A stretch of 64,000 bases of DNA from Bog-473 sp963755375 (GTDB taxonomy: Bacteria > Actinomycetota > Acidimicrobiia > Acidimicrobiales > RAAP-2), in assembly GCA_963755375.1 (NCBI GenBank), contig CAVWKG010000003.1, forward strand, positions 186,001 to 250,000. Reading direction: 5' to 3'. The notes under the pieces were generated by a model. That model was not told the origin of the DNA, did not search any database, and saw only the letters and a program-made list of their open reading frames with translations. Below are positions 48,647 through 57,310 of this stretch, one piece after another (the first letter of the stretch is position 1; each line of letters begins with the position of its first letter). A program made the position numbers and the translations under genes.

Positions 48647-50620
48647 TCAGGCCGGCTCCACCTTGACGAGCAGGTCGTGCACGTCGACCTGCTGCCCGGG
48701 CACGCACTGCACTTCGGTGACCGCCCCGGCCCCGTTGGCGCGCAGGGTGTGCTCCATCTTCATCGCCTCCAGCACGACCAATCCATCGCCCTCGGCCACC
48801 ACGTCACCCTCGGCCACGAGCACCTTGGTCACCGCACCGGGCAACGGGGCGCGACACTCTCCGGCCACGCCGCCGCGCTCGTCGGCATCGTCCGCCGTGC
48901 GCAGGGCGAAACTCGATTGGCCCTCGGGCCCGTTCACATCCGCCCTGTGATCCGTGAGGCGCACCCGGTAGCGACGGCGCACCCCGTCCGCCGTCAGGTC
49001 CGCGACGACGTCCTCGCCGGCCCCGCCGCCGCCGTGGACCTGCGCCCGGCCCACGTCGCGCCACTCGCCGTCGACCAGCACGCGAGCCGGCCCGCCGGGA
49101 TGCGCGGCCCGCACCTCGATCGTCCCCGTGGCGTCCGTGAGTTGATCGGCGTGCAGCGGGCGTCCGACATTGCGCCAGCCGGCGGCGGGGACGGGGACGA
49201 GGCTCCGCGCCGCCCGATCGCTCGTGAGGCAGAAGGCCACGGCGGCGGCGTGACGCCGCCGCGTGTCGTCCGACTGGACAGCGACACGCAGATCGGGCCG
49301 ACTGTCCAGGTAGTGCACATCGGCCTGGCCGCCCCGGAAGACCGCGTCGTCCAGCACCGCGCCGAGCAGCTCCCGGTTCGTCTCGAGGCCGTCCAGCTCC
49401 AGGGAGCGCAGGCCCCGCGACAACCCGGCGACAGCGGCGATGCGATCCCGGCCATGAGCCATCAGCTTCGCCACCAAGGAATCGTACGCGGGGCTGACGA
49501 TGGTCCCCGACTCGATGGCGCGGTCGGTGCGGAGCCCCGGCCCCTCCGGCCACCGCACGTGGGTCGCGGTGCCAGGCGTGGGCCGGTAGTCGTCCCGTGG
49601 CCGTTCGGCACAGAGGCGCACCTCGACGGCATGCCCCATCGCGACCACCTCGGACTGAGCCAGCGGAAGGGGTTGCCCGGCCGCCACCGCCAGCTGCAGC
49701 ACCACGAGGTCGAGCCCGGTGACCAGTTCGGTCACCCCGTGCTCCACCTGCAGGCGCGTGTTCATTTCGAGAAAGAAGAACCCACTGGCGTCGACCAGGT
49801 ACTCGACGGTGCCCACCCCCGCATAGCCCACCGCGTGCGCCACGGCCACGGCCGCTTCCCACATCTGGCGGCGGGTCGTCTCGGGCACCAGCACCGCCGG
49901 CGCCTCCTCGACGACCTTCTGGTGCCGGCGCTGCACCGAACACTCCCGGTCGAGCAGGTGCAGGACGGTGCCCTGGCTGTCCCCGACCACCTGCACCTCG
50001 ACGTGGCGGGGGGCCTCGAGATACCGCTCCAGGAACACCTCGTCCGATCCGAACGCGGCCGCCGCCTCGCGTTGGGCCGCGGCCACGGCATCAACGAGCT
50101 CGCCCGGCGCGCCCACCAGGCGCATGCCGCGGCCGCCACCGCCGGCGGACGCCTTGACGAGCACGGGGTACCCGACGCTCGCGGCGGCGGCCTGCAGTCC
50201 GCCCTCGTCCTCCACCACGGCGCTCGGGAGCACCGGCACACCGGCCGCGGCCGCCAGCTCCTTGGCCCGGGCCTTGTGTCCCATCACGCGCATGGCCTCA
50301 GGCGACGGCCCCACCCAGACGAGGCCCTCGGCCGCACACGCCTCGGCGAGCACGGGGTTCTCGGAAAGGAAGCCGTAGCCGGGGTGCACCGAGTCCGCCC
50401 CTGTCAGCATCGCCGCCTCCACGAGAGCGGCGGGCGACAGGTAGGTCTCGGCCAGCGACGTGCCGGGCAGGTGCACCGCAGCATCGGCCTCTCTGACATG
50501 CGGGCTCTCGGCGTCATCCGTCGCATAGACGGCGATAGCCTCCATGCCCGCAGCATGGGCGCCGCGTATGAGACGACGGGCGATCTCGCCCCGGTTGGCC
50601 ACTAAGAGGCGCTCGATCAT
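48647..50620 (-). CDS. Biotin-dependent acyl-CoA carboxylase, alpha (biotin carboxylase/BCCP) subunit
   Basis: 657 residues from ATG 50620, which overlaps the beta-subunit stop (TGATG). MIERLLVANRGEIARRLIRG and the ATP-grasp loop VKASAGGGGRGMRLV define the biotin carboxylase; FFFLEMNTRLQVEHGVTELV carries the active-site Glu and Arg. The C-terminus LVVLEAMKMEHTLRANGAG is the biotinyl-Lys motif. The order BC-BT-BCCP matches methylcrotonyl-, geranyl- or propionyl-CoA carboxylases. The substrate is set by the beta subunit. Confidence 0.92.
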   Translation of the reverse strand: MIERLLVANRGEIARRLIRGAHAAGMEAIAVYATDDAESPHVREADAAVHLPGTSLAETYLSPAALVEAAMLTGADSVHPGYGFLSENPVLAEACAAEGLVWVGPSPEAMRVMGHKARAKELAAAAGVPVLPSAVVEDEGGLQAAAASVGYPVLVKASAGGGGRGMRLVGAPGELVDAVAAAQREAAAAFGSDEVFLERYLEAPRHVEVQVVGDSQGTVLHLLDRECSVQRRHQKVVEEAPAVLVPETTRRQMWEAAVAVAHAVGYAGVGTVEYLVDASGFFFLEMNTRLQVEHGVTELVTGLDLVVLQLAVAAGQPLPLAQSEVVAMGHAVEVRLCAERPRDDYRPTPGTATHVRWPEGPGLRTDRAIESGTIVSPAYDSLVAKLMAHGRDRIAAVAGLSRGLRSLELDGLETNRELLGAVLDDAVFRGGQADVHYLDSRPDLRVAVQSDDTRRRHAAAVAFCLTSDRAARSLVPVPAAGWRNVGRPLHADQLTDATGTIEVRAAHPGGPARVLVDGEWRDVGRAQVHGGGGAGEDVVADLTADGVRRRYRVRLTDHRADVNGPEGQSSFALRTADDADERGGVAGECRAPLPGAVTKVLVAEGDVVAEGDGLVVLEAMKMEHTLRANGAGAVTEVQCVPGQQVDVHDLLVKVEPA

Positions 50621-52209
50621 CAGTGCCGCACCACACCGAAGACCGCAGTGCCGTGCACCGCCGCCGAGTGCACGGCGGTCAGGGCCACGGCCAGCACGGT
50701 ACGCGTGTCGCGCGGGTCGATGATCCCGTCGTCCCAGAGACGACCCGTGGCGTACTGCGCCGTCGACTCCTCCTCGATCTGCGCTTCGGTGGCCTGGCGC
50801 AGCTCCTCGTCGGCGGCCTCGTCGAAGGCGCGGCCCGCCGCGGCGGCCGCGTTGCGGCGCACAATGGAGAGCACGCCTGCCAGCTGCTTCGGACCCATGA
50901 CAGCGATGCGGTGATTGGGCCAGGTGAAGACGAAGCGCGGGTCGTACGCCCGTCCCGCCATGGCGTAGTTGCCCGCCCCGTAGCTGGCCCCCACCATGAG
51001 CGTGAGGTGCGGCACGGTCGAGTTCGACACCGCGTTGATCAGCTTGGCTCCGTCCTTGATGATCCCGCCCTGCTCGTAGCGCGTGCCGACCATGAACCCG
51101 GTGATGTTCTGCACGAACAGGATCGGTGTGTCGGTGCGATTGCAGAGCGCTATGAACTGCGCGCCCTTCTGTGCTTCGGGCGAGAAGAGGATGCCGTTGT
51201 TGGCCACCACGCCGATGGGGTAGCCACCGATGGAGGCCCACCCGCACACCAGCTGGACGCCGTAGGCCGCCTTGAACTCCTCGAAGCGGGAGCCGTCCAC
51301 AATGCGAGCAATGATCTCGCGCACGTCGAAGGGCACCCGCACGTCCACCGACGCGATACCGAGCAACTCCTCGGCCGGGTAGAGCGGCTCGTCGCCGGGA
51401 TCGACGGGCCCGGGACCCAGACGGCGCCAGTGCAGGTGGGCCACGATGCCGCGCGCCATGCGGATGGCCTCGGGCTCGTCGCGCGCCAGGTAGTCGCACA
51501 GGCCCGAGATCTCGGCGTGCATCCGCGCCCCGCCGAGCTCCTCCTCGTCCGCCTCCTCCCCGATCGCCATCTTCACCAGCGGCGGACCGCCGAGGAAGAC
51601 GCGGGCCCGATCCTCGACCATGACCGTGTAGTCGCTCATGCCGGGGAGGTAGGCACCGCCGGCCGTCGACGAGCCGAACACGACGCAGACGCTGGGGATG
51701 CCCTGCGCCGACAGTTGGGTCAGACGACGGAACTGCTCCCCTCCGGGCACGAAGACGTCGGCCTGCTTGGGCAGATCGGCCCCTCCGGACTCGACCAGGA
51801 GCAGGAGCGGGAGGCGGTTCTCCTCCGCCACGTCCATGGCGCGCAGGAGCTTGCGGATGGTCGTCGGGCTCGTTGTCCCGCCGCGCACCGTCGGGTCGTT
51901 GGCGACGACCAGGCACTGCGTGTGGGCCACTTCGGCCAGCGCGACGACGACGCCACCGCCGACCGGGTCGCTGGTGTGGAGCCCGGCGAGCGGGCTGAGC
52001 TCGAGCACCGGCGTGCCGGGATCGACCAGCGCCTCGAGACGCTCGCGTGCCAGCATCTTGCCGCGAGCTCGGTGGCGCTCGACGTACAGCACACCGCCAC
52101 CGGCGAGCACGGCGTCATGGAGGACGCGCAGCTCGTCGACCAGCGCGCCCATGGCCTCGGCGTTGGCGGTGAACTCGTCGCCGGTGACGGCCAGGTGCGA
52201 CCGGATCAT
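50620..52209 (-). CDS. Acyl-CoA carboxylase, beta (carboxyltransferase) subunit
   Basis: 529 residues from ATG 52209, overlapping the crotonase stop. The N-domain has RARGKMLARERLEALVDPGT, TIRKLLRAMDVAEENRLPLL and GSSTAGGAYLPGMSDYTVMV with FLGGPPLVKMA. The C-domain has CGWASIGGYPIGVVANNGIL, FVQNITGFMVGTRYEQGGII and GASYGAGNYAMAGRAYDPRF with FTWPNHRIAVMG. This last block is typical of methylcrotonyl- and geranyl-CoA carboxylases and not of propionyl-CoA enzymes. The exact acyl-CoA cannot be fixed from sequence alone. Confidence 0.92.
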   Translation of the reverse strand: MIRSHLAVTGDEFTANAEAMGALVDELRVLHDAVLAGGGVLYVERHRARGKMLARERLEALVDPGTPVLELSPLAGLHTSDPVGGGVVVALAEVAHTQCLVVANDPTVRGGTTSPTTIRKLLRAMDVAEENRLPLLLLVESGGADLPKQADVFVPGGEQFRRLTQLSAQGIPSVCVVFGSSTAGGAYLPGMSDYTVMVEDRARVFLGGPPLVKMAIGEEADEEELGGARMHAEISGLCDYLARDEPEAIRMARGIVAHLHWRRLGPGPVDPGDEPLYPAEELLGIASVDVRVPFDVREIIARIVDGSRFEEFKAAYGVQLVCGWASIGGYPIGVVANNGILFSPEAQKGAQFIALCNRTDTPILFVQNITGFMVGTRYEQGGIIKDGAKLINAVSNSTVPHLTLMVGASYGAGNYAMAGRAYDPRFVFTWPNHRIAVMGPKQLAGVLSIVRRNAAAAAGRAFDEAADEELRQATEAQIEEESTAQYATGRLWDDGIIDPRDTRTVLAVALTAVHSAAVHGTAVFGVVRH

Positions 52210-52967
52210 GCGGTCGTGTCCCATACGGGGTGGCGCTTCTCCAAGAACGCCGCCATGCCCTCCGTGGCCTCGGTCCCGGCGAACAGCTCGGCCGACGTGG
52301 TGGCGGCGGCGGCCAACCCCTCGGCCCAGGTTTGCCCGGACAGGTTCCGGAGCAACGCCTTGGTGGCCCGCACCGCGCCCGGGGCCGCCTGGCGCAGCGC
52401 GGTCGTCTGATCCGCCACCCAGCTGTCGAGCGCGGGCTCGTCGGGGGTGACCGCCGTCAGCAGCCCGGCCGCAACGGCCTCGGACGCGCTGAAGCGCTCG
52501 CCGGTGAGCGTGGCGCGGGCGAGGAAGCGGCGATCCATCACGCGCAGCGCCGGCACCAGAATCATGGCCGGCGCCACGCCCACACGGACCTCGGTGAAGG
52601 CGAAGGTGCTCGCCTCCGCGGCCACGGCCATGTCGGCGGCGGCGATGAGGCCGAGACCGCCGGCCCGTGCGTGGCCGTTGACGCGGACGATGACCGGCAC
52701 CGCGCTCTCGACCATGGTGGTCAGGATCGCCGGCATGCGGCTGGGGGCGGCGGTGCCGCGCTCGGACAGATCGGCGCCCGAGCAGAACACCGTTCCCGTC
52801 CCCGTCAGCACGACGGCCCGCACGTCGGAGTCACTGAGCGCGTCCCGCAACGCCTGCTCCAACTGCGTCAACAGGGCGGCCGAGAGCGCGTTGCGGTTGG
52901 CCGGTGAGTCGAGCGTCAGCGTCCGCACGCCGCCGCGATGCTGCACGCCGACCAACACGTCCGTCAC
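52206..52967 (-). CDS. Enoyl-CoA hydratase-like protein of the carboxylase operon
   Basis: 253 residues from GTG 52967. LDSPANRNALSAALL, GTGTVFCSGADLSERG and VNGHARAGGLGLIAAADMAV are crotonase blocks. The first catalytic Glu position is Gly (GGLGL), while Glu in FTEVRVGVAPAMI is kept. That pattern occurs in some methylglutaconyl/isohexenylglutaconyl-CoA hydratase relatives. Position as first gene before the carboxylase subunits suggests it hydrates the carboxylated product. Confidence 0.87.
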   Translation of the reverse strand: MTDVLVGVQHRGGVRTLTLDSPANRNALSAALLTQLEQALRDALSDSDVRAVVLTGTGTVFCSGADLSERGTAAPSRMPAILTTMVESAVPVIVRVNGHARAGGLGLIAAADMAVAAEASTFAFTEVRVGVAPAMILVPALRVMDRRFLARATLTGERFSASEAVAAGLLTAVTPDEPALDSWVADQTTALRQAAPGAVRATKALLRNLSGQTWAEGLAAAATTSAELFAGTEATEGMAAFLEKRHPVWDTTA

Positions 52968-53018
52968 GGGTGCGCAGTGTAGGTGGGTGCTCACACATGG
53001 GGGGAAAAGGGCCGGTGC

Positions 53019-53024
53019 TATCGT
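53019..53024 (+). promoter_or_regulatory. -10 box for leaderless acyl-CoA dehydrogenase
   Basis: TATCGT is six bases before the GTG at 53031. The divergent crotonase operon starts at 52967, so a 63-base region serves both. Confidence 0.45.
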
Positions 53025-53030
53025 TCGCCG

Positions 53031-54179
53031 GTGATCGAGAGCGACGAGCACCAGCTGTTCCGCAAGACGCTCCGGGACCTCTTCGAGCGGGAAATCGAAC
53101 CGCACGTCGACGAGTGGGAGGCGGCCCGGACGTTTCCCGCCCACGAGCTCTTCCCCAAGCTGGCGGCCGTGGGACTCCTCGGCCTCGAGTACGAGGAGGA
53201 GTACGGCGGCATGGGGGCCGACCACACCTATTCGCTCATCGCGGGCGAAGAGATGGGACGGATCAGCTGTGGCGGGGTCCCGATGGCGATCGCGGTCCAG
53301 ATGTCGATGGCCACACCGGCGCTGGCCCGCTACGGCTCCCACGAGCTGAAGGAGCGCTATCTGGCACCGGCCATCCGGGGCGAGTCCGTGACCTCCATCG
53401 CCGTCACCGAGCCCGACGCCGGCAGCGACGTCGCCGGCATCCGGACCCGCGCCGTGCTCGACGGTGACGAATGGGTCATCAACGGCGCCAAGCTCTTCAT
53501 CACCAACGGCACGCAGGCCGACTGGCTCTGCCTGCTCGCCCGGACCTCCGACGATCCCGGGTACCACGGGATGTCCCTCATCGTGGTGCCGACCGACGTC
53601 GCCGGGGTGGTGGTGTCGCGCAAGCTGGAGAAGCTCGGTATGTGGTCGAGCGACACGGCCGAGCTGTCGTTCACCGACGTGCGGGTGCCGGTCACCAACA
53701 CCATCGGCGAAACCGGGCGCGGCTTTCAACAACAGATGGTGCAGTTCCAGGCCGAGCGGCTCATGACGTTCTACAAGCAGGTGGGCTCCATTGCGCTCGC
53801 CCTGGAGCGCACGAGGGCCTACCTGCGCGAGCGCAGGGCGTTCGGCGCCCCGCTGATCGCCAACCAGCACCTGCAGTTCGTGCTGGCCGAGCTGTCAGCC
53901 CGCCACGACGTGCTGAAGCAGTACGCCCGCACCATCGCCGACTCGGTGCTGCGGGGTGAGGACGCCACCCGCTTCGCCACCATCGGCAAGCTGCTCGGGT
54001 CGCGCCTGCAGCGCGAGGTGGCCGACTGCGCCGTGCAATTCCACGGCGGCATGGGCTACATGGACGAGAACTGGACCTCGCGTTACTTCCGGGACACCCG
54101 CCTCGACTCCATCGGCGCGGGGGCCGACGAGGTCATGCTGCGCATCCTGGCGCGCATGGAGGGGTACTCGGTCGACTGA
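53031..54179 (+). CDS. Acyl-CoA dehydrogenase
   Basis: 382 residues from GTG 53031. FRKTLRDLFEREIEPHVDEW and GLLGLEYEEEYGGMGADHTY are the N-domain; SIAVTEPDAGSDVAGIRTRA is the FAD/substrate signature. RRAFGAPLIANQHLQFVLAE and VQFHGGMGYMDENWTSRYFR with DTRLDSIGAGADEVML form the C-domain. The catalytic Glu is probably that in GAGADEVM or the equivalent isovaleryl-type position; it cannot be placed without alignment. Divergent from the carboxylase operon, it fits the first oxidation step of the same pathway (AtuD/LiuA-like). Confidence 0.9.
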   Translation: MIESDEHQLFRKTLRDLFEREIEPHVDEWEAARTFPAHELFPKLAAVGLLGLEYEEEYGGMGADHTYSLIAGEEMGRISCGGVPMAIAVQMSMATPALARYGSHELKERYLAPAIRGESVTSIAVTEPDAGSDVAGIRTRAVLDGDEWVINGAKLFITNGTQADWLCLLARTSDDPGYHGMSLIVVPTDVAGVVVSRKLEKLGMWSSDTAELSFTDVRVPVTNTIGETGRGFQQQMVQFQAERLMTFYKQVGSIALALERTRAYLRERRAFGAPLIANQHLQFVLAELSARHDVLKQYARTIADSVLRGEDATRFATIGKLLGSRLQREVADCAVQFHGGMGYMDENWTSRYFRDTRLDSIGAGADEVMLRILARMEGYSVD

Positions 54180-54191
54180 GCACCCGCACGC

Positions 54192-55016
54192 CTACGTGTG
54201 CCGGAACACCGCCTGGCCACCGCCGCTGGCGATCAGGCGGCGCTCCCGTGACCACACCCTTCCGGTCCACGAGAGCAGGCCAGCCCGGGCCACCGGCGAA
54301 TGCGCATCGAGCAGCAGCCAGTCCGACGAGACCCCGGAGTGCTGGAACGAGGCGTAGAGGTCCAGGCTCGGCGCGACGAACGGAGGGTCGAGGTACATGT
54401 GCGGACGCGAGCCCGCCGGCCAACTCCCCACGTCGAGCACAATGAGCGAGCGCGCCGCGTCCACCCAGGGGTCGTCGAACGTCGCCGTCGGTCGGGCGCG
54501 CACCCAGGTCCGCCAGGTCGGCGGCAGCGGGCCTTCGGGCGGCCACTGCTGCGACCATTCGACCAGGCGCTGGTCGAAGTTGCCCCAGAAGGGCATGACG
54601 GGCCGGTCCTCGGAGGGCCACCGGTCCGCCCGTGTCGGCAGCTCACCCGGATCCGGCACCTTCGGCGGGTGCACGTCCTCGTGCTCGAGACCCTCCACCG
54701 CGCCGACGGACCAGACCATGGCCTCGAGCACCGCTCGGCCCTCCTGGGTCATGGCGACACGCTGCGCCAGCACGGTGCGGCCCGCCCGCAGCGGAGTGAC
54801 CACGAGGTCGACCGGAGCGAAGGCGGCCACCGAGAGGTACTGGCAGAAGAAGCTGGCCGGGCGGGCAAAGGGGCTCTCCGCTCCCGCCGCCCGCAGCGCC
54901 AGGGCCGCCACGTACCCGCCGCAGGGCCCCCAGATCTCCCAGTCGGCGTGCACCGTCGCGCTGAAATGGCCCTCCCCGACGGGCTCGACCGCCGTCTGCA
55001 CCTCGATGTCACCCAT
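54192..55016 (-). CDS. Acyl-CoA thioesterase-like protein (double hotdog)
   Basis: 274 residues from ATG 55016. GHFSATVHADWEIWGPCGGY with VAALALRAAGAES and ASFFCQYLSVAAFAPVDLVV form the first hotdog; HMYLDPPFVAPSLDLYASFQ, then SDWLLLDAHSPVARAGLLSW and GRVWSRERRLIASGGGQAVF, the second, ending with the TesB/4HBT_3 strand. Such proteins hydrolyse acyl-CoA esters; no Asp-Thr-Gln triad was confirmed. It overlaps the preceding acetyltransferase gene by eight bases. Confidence 0.8.
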   Translation of the reverse strand: MGDIEVQTAVEPVGEGHFSATVHADWEIWGPCGGYVAALALRAAGAESPFARPASFFCQYLSVAAFAPVDLVVTPLRAGRTVLAQRVAMTQEGRAVLEAMVWSVGAVEGLEHEDVHPPKVPDPGELPTRADRWPSEDRPVMPFWGNFDQRLVEWSQQWPPEGPLPPTWRTWVRARPTATFDDPWVDAARSLIVLDVGSWPAGSRPHMYLDPPFVAPSLDLYASFQHSGVSSDWLLLDAHSPVARAGLLSWTGRVWSRERRLIASGGGQAVFRHT

Positions 55017-55567
55017 GGCGTCGGGTCTCCTGCCAGCGCTCGCGCACGAGCTCCATGACGACGACCTCCTCACCGCGGGGCCCCACCGTCGTCCGGTGGT
55101 GGGCGAAGCCCAACCGCTCCATCACCCGCCCCGAGGACACGTTCTCCGGCTCGTAGATGCTGACGATGCGGTCGAGGCCGCCGGTGGTGAAGCCGAACTC
55201 GACCGCGGCGGCGCCGGCCTCGGTCGCCAGGCCCCGCCCACGCCAGGGTCCCGCCAGGCGCCACCCCACCTCGACGGCCGGGAGGATCTCGGGCAGGAAG
55301 TGCGGAACGGCGAGACCCGCCCATCCGATCATGGTCCCGCTGGCCCGCTCGATCAGCGCCTCGATCCCGAAACCGTCGCTGTCATAGCGCGCCACCACCC
55401 GCCGGAGGAACTCGCGGGTCTCCTCCACCGACATCGCAGCCCGGAGCGGGTACCACCAGAACGACTCCTCGGCATGGAGGGCCGCCGAGCGCGTCGAGGT
55501 CACCCGGAACGAAGGGCCGCACCACCAGCCGCGGGGTCGTGAGCGTGGGAATGCCCGGCCGGTCCAT
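55009..55567 (-). pseudogene. GNAT acetyltransferase with a one-base frameshift
   Basis: From ATG 55567 the frame reads TLTTPRLVVRPFVPGDLDAL, a typical RimJ/RimL N-terminus. It continues in another frame with ALHAEESFWWYPLRAAMSVE, then VEVGWRLAGPWRGRGLATEA and YEPENVSSGRVMERLGF. Removing one G after GCGCTC (near 55487) restores one protein of about 185 residues. The rest is intact, so sequencing error or recent mutation is likely. It is coupled to the thioesterase gene by overlap. Confidence 0.8.
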
Positions 55568-55579
55568 GGGCGCCGCGGG

Positions 55580-55882
55580 TCAGCCGAGGGGGAGGCCGGG
55601 CGCGTCGGCCAGCGAGGGGTCGCGCCCCGGCCGGGCGGTCGGGGCGTAGAGCTGGTCCGGCCGGAACGACCGCACGGCCCGGTCGCCCGCCCGCCCTCCG
55701 ACCACCTCGACCCACACGTCACCCGTCTCTCCGTTGGTGATGTGCGCGACGAACTCCCACGAGGCCCCCCGCAGGCGCGTGCCGTCGACCTGCACGGGAT
55801 CGCCCGGGCGCAGCCCGGCCCAACGGGTGGTGCGACGCAGGTCAGCCACGCGTGCGGACGGGGGGGCCTTGGGACATCCCAT
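55580..55882 (-). CDS. Small conserved actinobacterial-type protein
   Basis: 100 residues from ATG 55882, preceded by AGAAAGG. LRPGDPVQVDGTRLRGASWE and GETGDVWVEVVGGRAGDRAV with RSFRPDQLY form a compact beta domain with a C-terminal disordered tail. I recall similar small proteins in many actinobacteria, but no function is known. It is divergent from the RecB-like nuclease gene and 12 bases upstream of the acetyltransferase gene. Confidence 0.65.
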   Translation of the reverse strand: MGCPKAPPSARVADLRRTTRWAGLRPGDPVQVDGTRLRGASWEFVAHITNGETGDVWVEVVGGRAGDRAVRSFRPDQLYAPTARPGRDPSLADAPGLPLG

Positions 55883-55931
55883 CCTTTCTACCGTGCTTTC
55901 GAGGATGGGCCGGCGCGTCCCCGCCCCGCCG

Positions 55932-55937
55932 TATCCT
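55932..55937 (+). promoter_or_regulatory. -10 box for a leaderless start at 55945
   Basis: TATCCT is seven bases before the ATG at 55945. Confidence 0.45.
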
Positions 55938-55944
55938 GTCGGTG

Positions 55945-56715
55945 ATGGCGCTCGACCCCCCACGCACCTTGAGCCCGTCGAAAGTCGTCGCCTTCACCAA
56001 TTGCGCACTCGCCTTTCGCTTTTCACAGATCGAGCACCGGCCCGAGCCGCCGTCCCCGCACGCCGTCAAGGGCACCCTGGTGCACGCCGCGCTGGAGGGG
56101 CTCTTCTGGCACCACCCGCCCGGGGCGCGGACGCCGTCCGCCGCGCACGCCGAGCTGGAGCGCTCCTGGGACGAGCTCCAGCACGACGACGAGTACGTGC
56201 AGCTCGCGCTGGATCGGGACGATGCCAGCGCCTTCCGGGCCGACGCGCGGACGTTGGTCGACAATTACTTCCGCCTGGAGGATCCCAACGAGGCGCGGGC
56301 GGTGGGGATCGAGCTGGGTGTCGAGACGGTGGTCGAGGGCCTGCGCCTGCGCGGCATCATCGACCGCCTCGACGTCGCCGCCGACGGCAGCCTCGTCGTC
56401 GTGGACTACAAGACGGGCCGGGCACCCTCCGAGCGCTTCGAGCGTGGCAGCATGGGCGGGGTCCAGACGTATGCGCTGTTGTGCGAAAGCCTGCTCGGAC
56501 GTGCCCCGGCCGAGGTCCGGCTGCTCTACCTCCGCCAACCGATCGCCATTTCATCGGTGGCATCCGAACAGACCATCCGCGGCCAGCGCAGGCGGGCCGT
56601 GGCCGTGTGGTCCGCCATTGAGCGGGCGTGCGACGCGGAGGACTTCCGTCCCCACGTCAGCCCCCTCTGCAACCACTGCAACTTCAAGACCTCCTGCCCC
56701 GCCTTCGCCGCGTGA
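55945..56715 (+). CDS. RecB-family PD-(D/E)XK nuclease with Fe-S cysteines
   Basis: 256 residues. LSPSKVVAFTNCALAFRFSQ with KGTLVHAALEGLFW is the N-terminal part of the Cas4/AddB-like fold. GIIDRLDVAADGSLVVVDYKTGR gives the D-x(n)-D-Y-K catalytic core and GVQTYALLCESLL the QxxxY motif. Cys in TNCALAF together with CNHCNFKTSC is the four-Cys layout of an iron-sulfur cluster. It probably cuts DNA, either alone or with a helicase encoded elsewhere. The PAP2 gene follows 10 bases downstream. Confidence 0.9.
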   Translation: MALDPPRTLSPSKVVAFTNCALAFRFSQIEHRPEPPSPHAVKGTLVHAALEGLFWHHPPGARTPSAAHAELERSWDELQHDDEYVQLALDRDDASAFRADARTLVDNYFRLEDPNEARAVGIELGVETVVEGLRLRGIIDRLDVAADGSLVVVDYKTGRAPSERFERGSMGGVQTYALLCESLLGRAPAEVRLLYLRQPIAISSVASEQTIRGQRRRAVAVWSAIERACDAEDFRPHVSPLCNHCNFKTSCPAFAA

Positions 56716-56725
56716 GAGGCCTGCA

Positions 56726-57310
56726 GTGAGCACCATCGACGAGGCGGTCGACGCCGCCTTCGAGCCACTCCGGGGCCGCGCCGAGATCGACCGCGCCGCC
56801 GCGGTCGTGTCCAACCTGGCCGATTACGGGCTCATCTGGGTGGTCCTGGCCGGCCTGAAGGCGCGGCGACGAGGCCCGGACCGGCGCCGGGCGGTCGTCT
56901 CGCTCGCCGCGGCAGGCTTCTCGTCGCTGCTCGTGAGCCGGGTGGTGAAGGCCGCGGTCGAGCGGCAGCGGCCCGAGGACCACATCGACGCCGGCGTGCG
57001 CACCCCGTCCAGCAGCAGCTTCCCGAGTGGCCACACCCTCGCCGCCTTCTGCACCGCCTTCGTCCTGGGCGACTCGGACGCCGGCACCGCGGCCAACGTG
57101 GGGTTCGCCGCCGCGGTGGCGGCCAGCCGCGTCCACCTCCGGGCCCACCACCCCACCGACGTGATCGGCGGCGCGGTGATCGGCTCGGTGCTGGGATTGG
57201 GACTGCGCCCTCTTGTCGACCTCGTCACGCCCGGCAGCGTGGGGCGGCGGGCCAGGCGTCGGGGCGGCCGGGGAATGCGTCACCCCGAGGTCGTGTTGCA
57301 GCATTTATGA
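56726..57310 (+). CDS. PAP2-family membrane phosphatase
   Basis: 194 residues from GTG 56726. The three phosphatase motifs are KAAVERQRP (K-x6-RP), PSGH in SSSFPSGHTLAAF, and SRVHLRAHHPTDVIGG (SR-x5-H-x3-D). Several hydrophobic segments surround them. The family dephosphorylates lipids such as undecaprenyl or decaprenyl diphosphate. The stop overlaps the start of the DsbA-like gene (ATGA), so the two are coupled. Confidence 0.88.
   Translation: MSTIDEAVDAAFEPLRGRAEIDRAAAVVSNLADYGLIWVVLAGLKARRRGPDRRRAVVSLAAAGFSSLLVSRVVKAAVERQRPEDHIDAGVRTPSSSSFPSGHTLAAFCTAFVLGDSDAGTAANVGFAAAVAASRVHLRAHHPTDVIGGAVIGSVLGLGLRPLVDLVTPGSVGRRARRRGGRGMRHPEVVLQHL

Noticed and set aside
48677..50605. Long plus-strand frame opposite the biotin carboxylase gene
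   Set aside because: Antisense shadow with no recognisable domain.
48647..51916. A 1089-codon open frame on the minus strand
   Set aside because: Only the part from 50620 reads as biotin carboxylase; the extension is a Gly/Arg-rich shadow of the carboxyltransferase gene.
50623..52410. Long plus-strand frame opposite the carboxyltransferase gene
   Set aside because: Antisense shadow with no recognisable domain.
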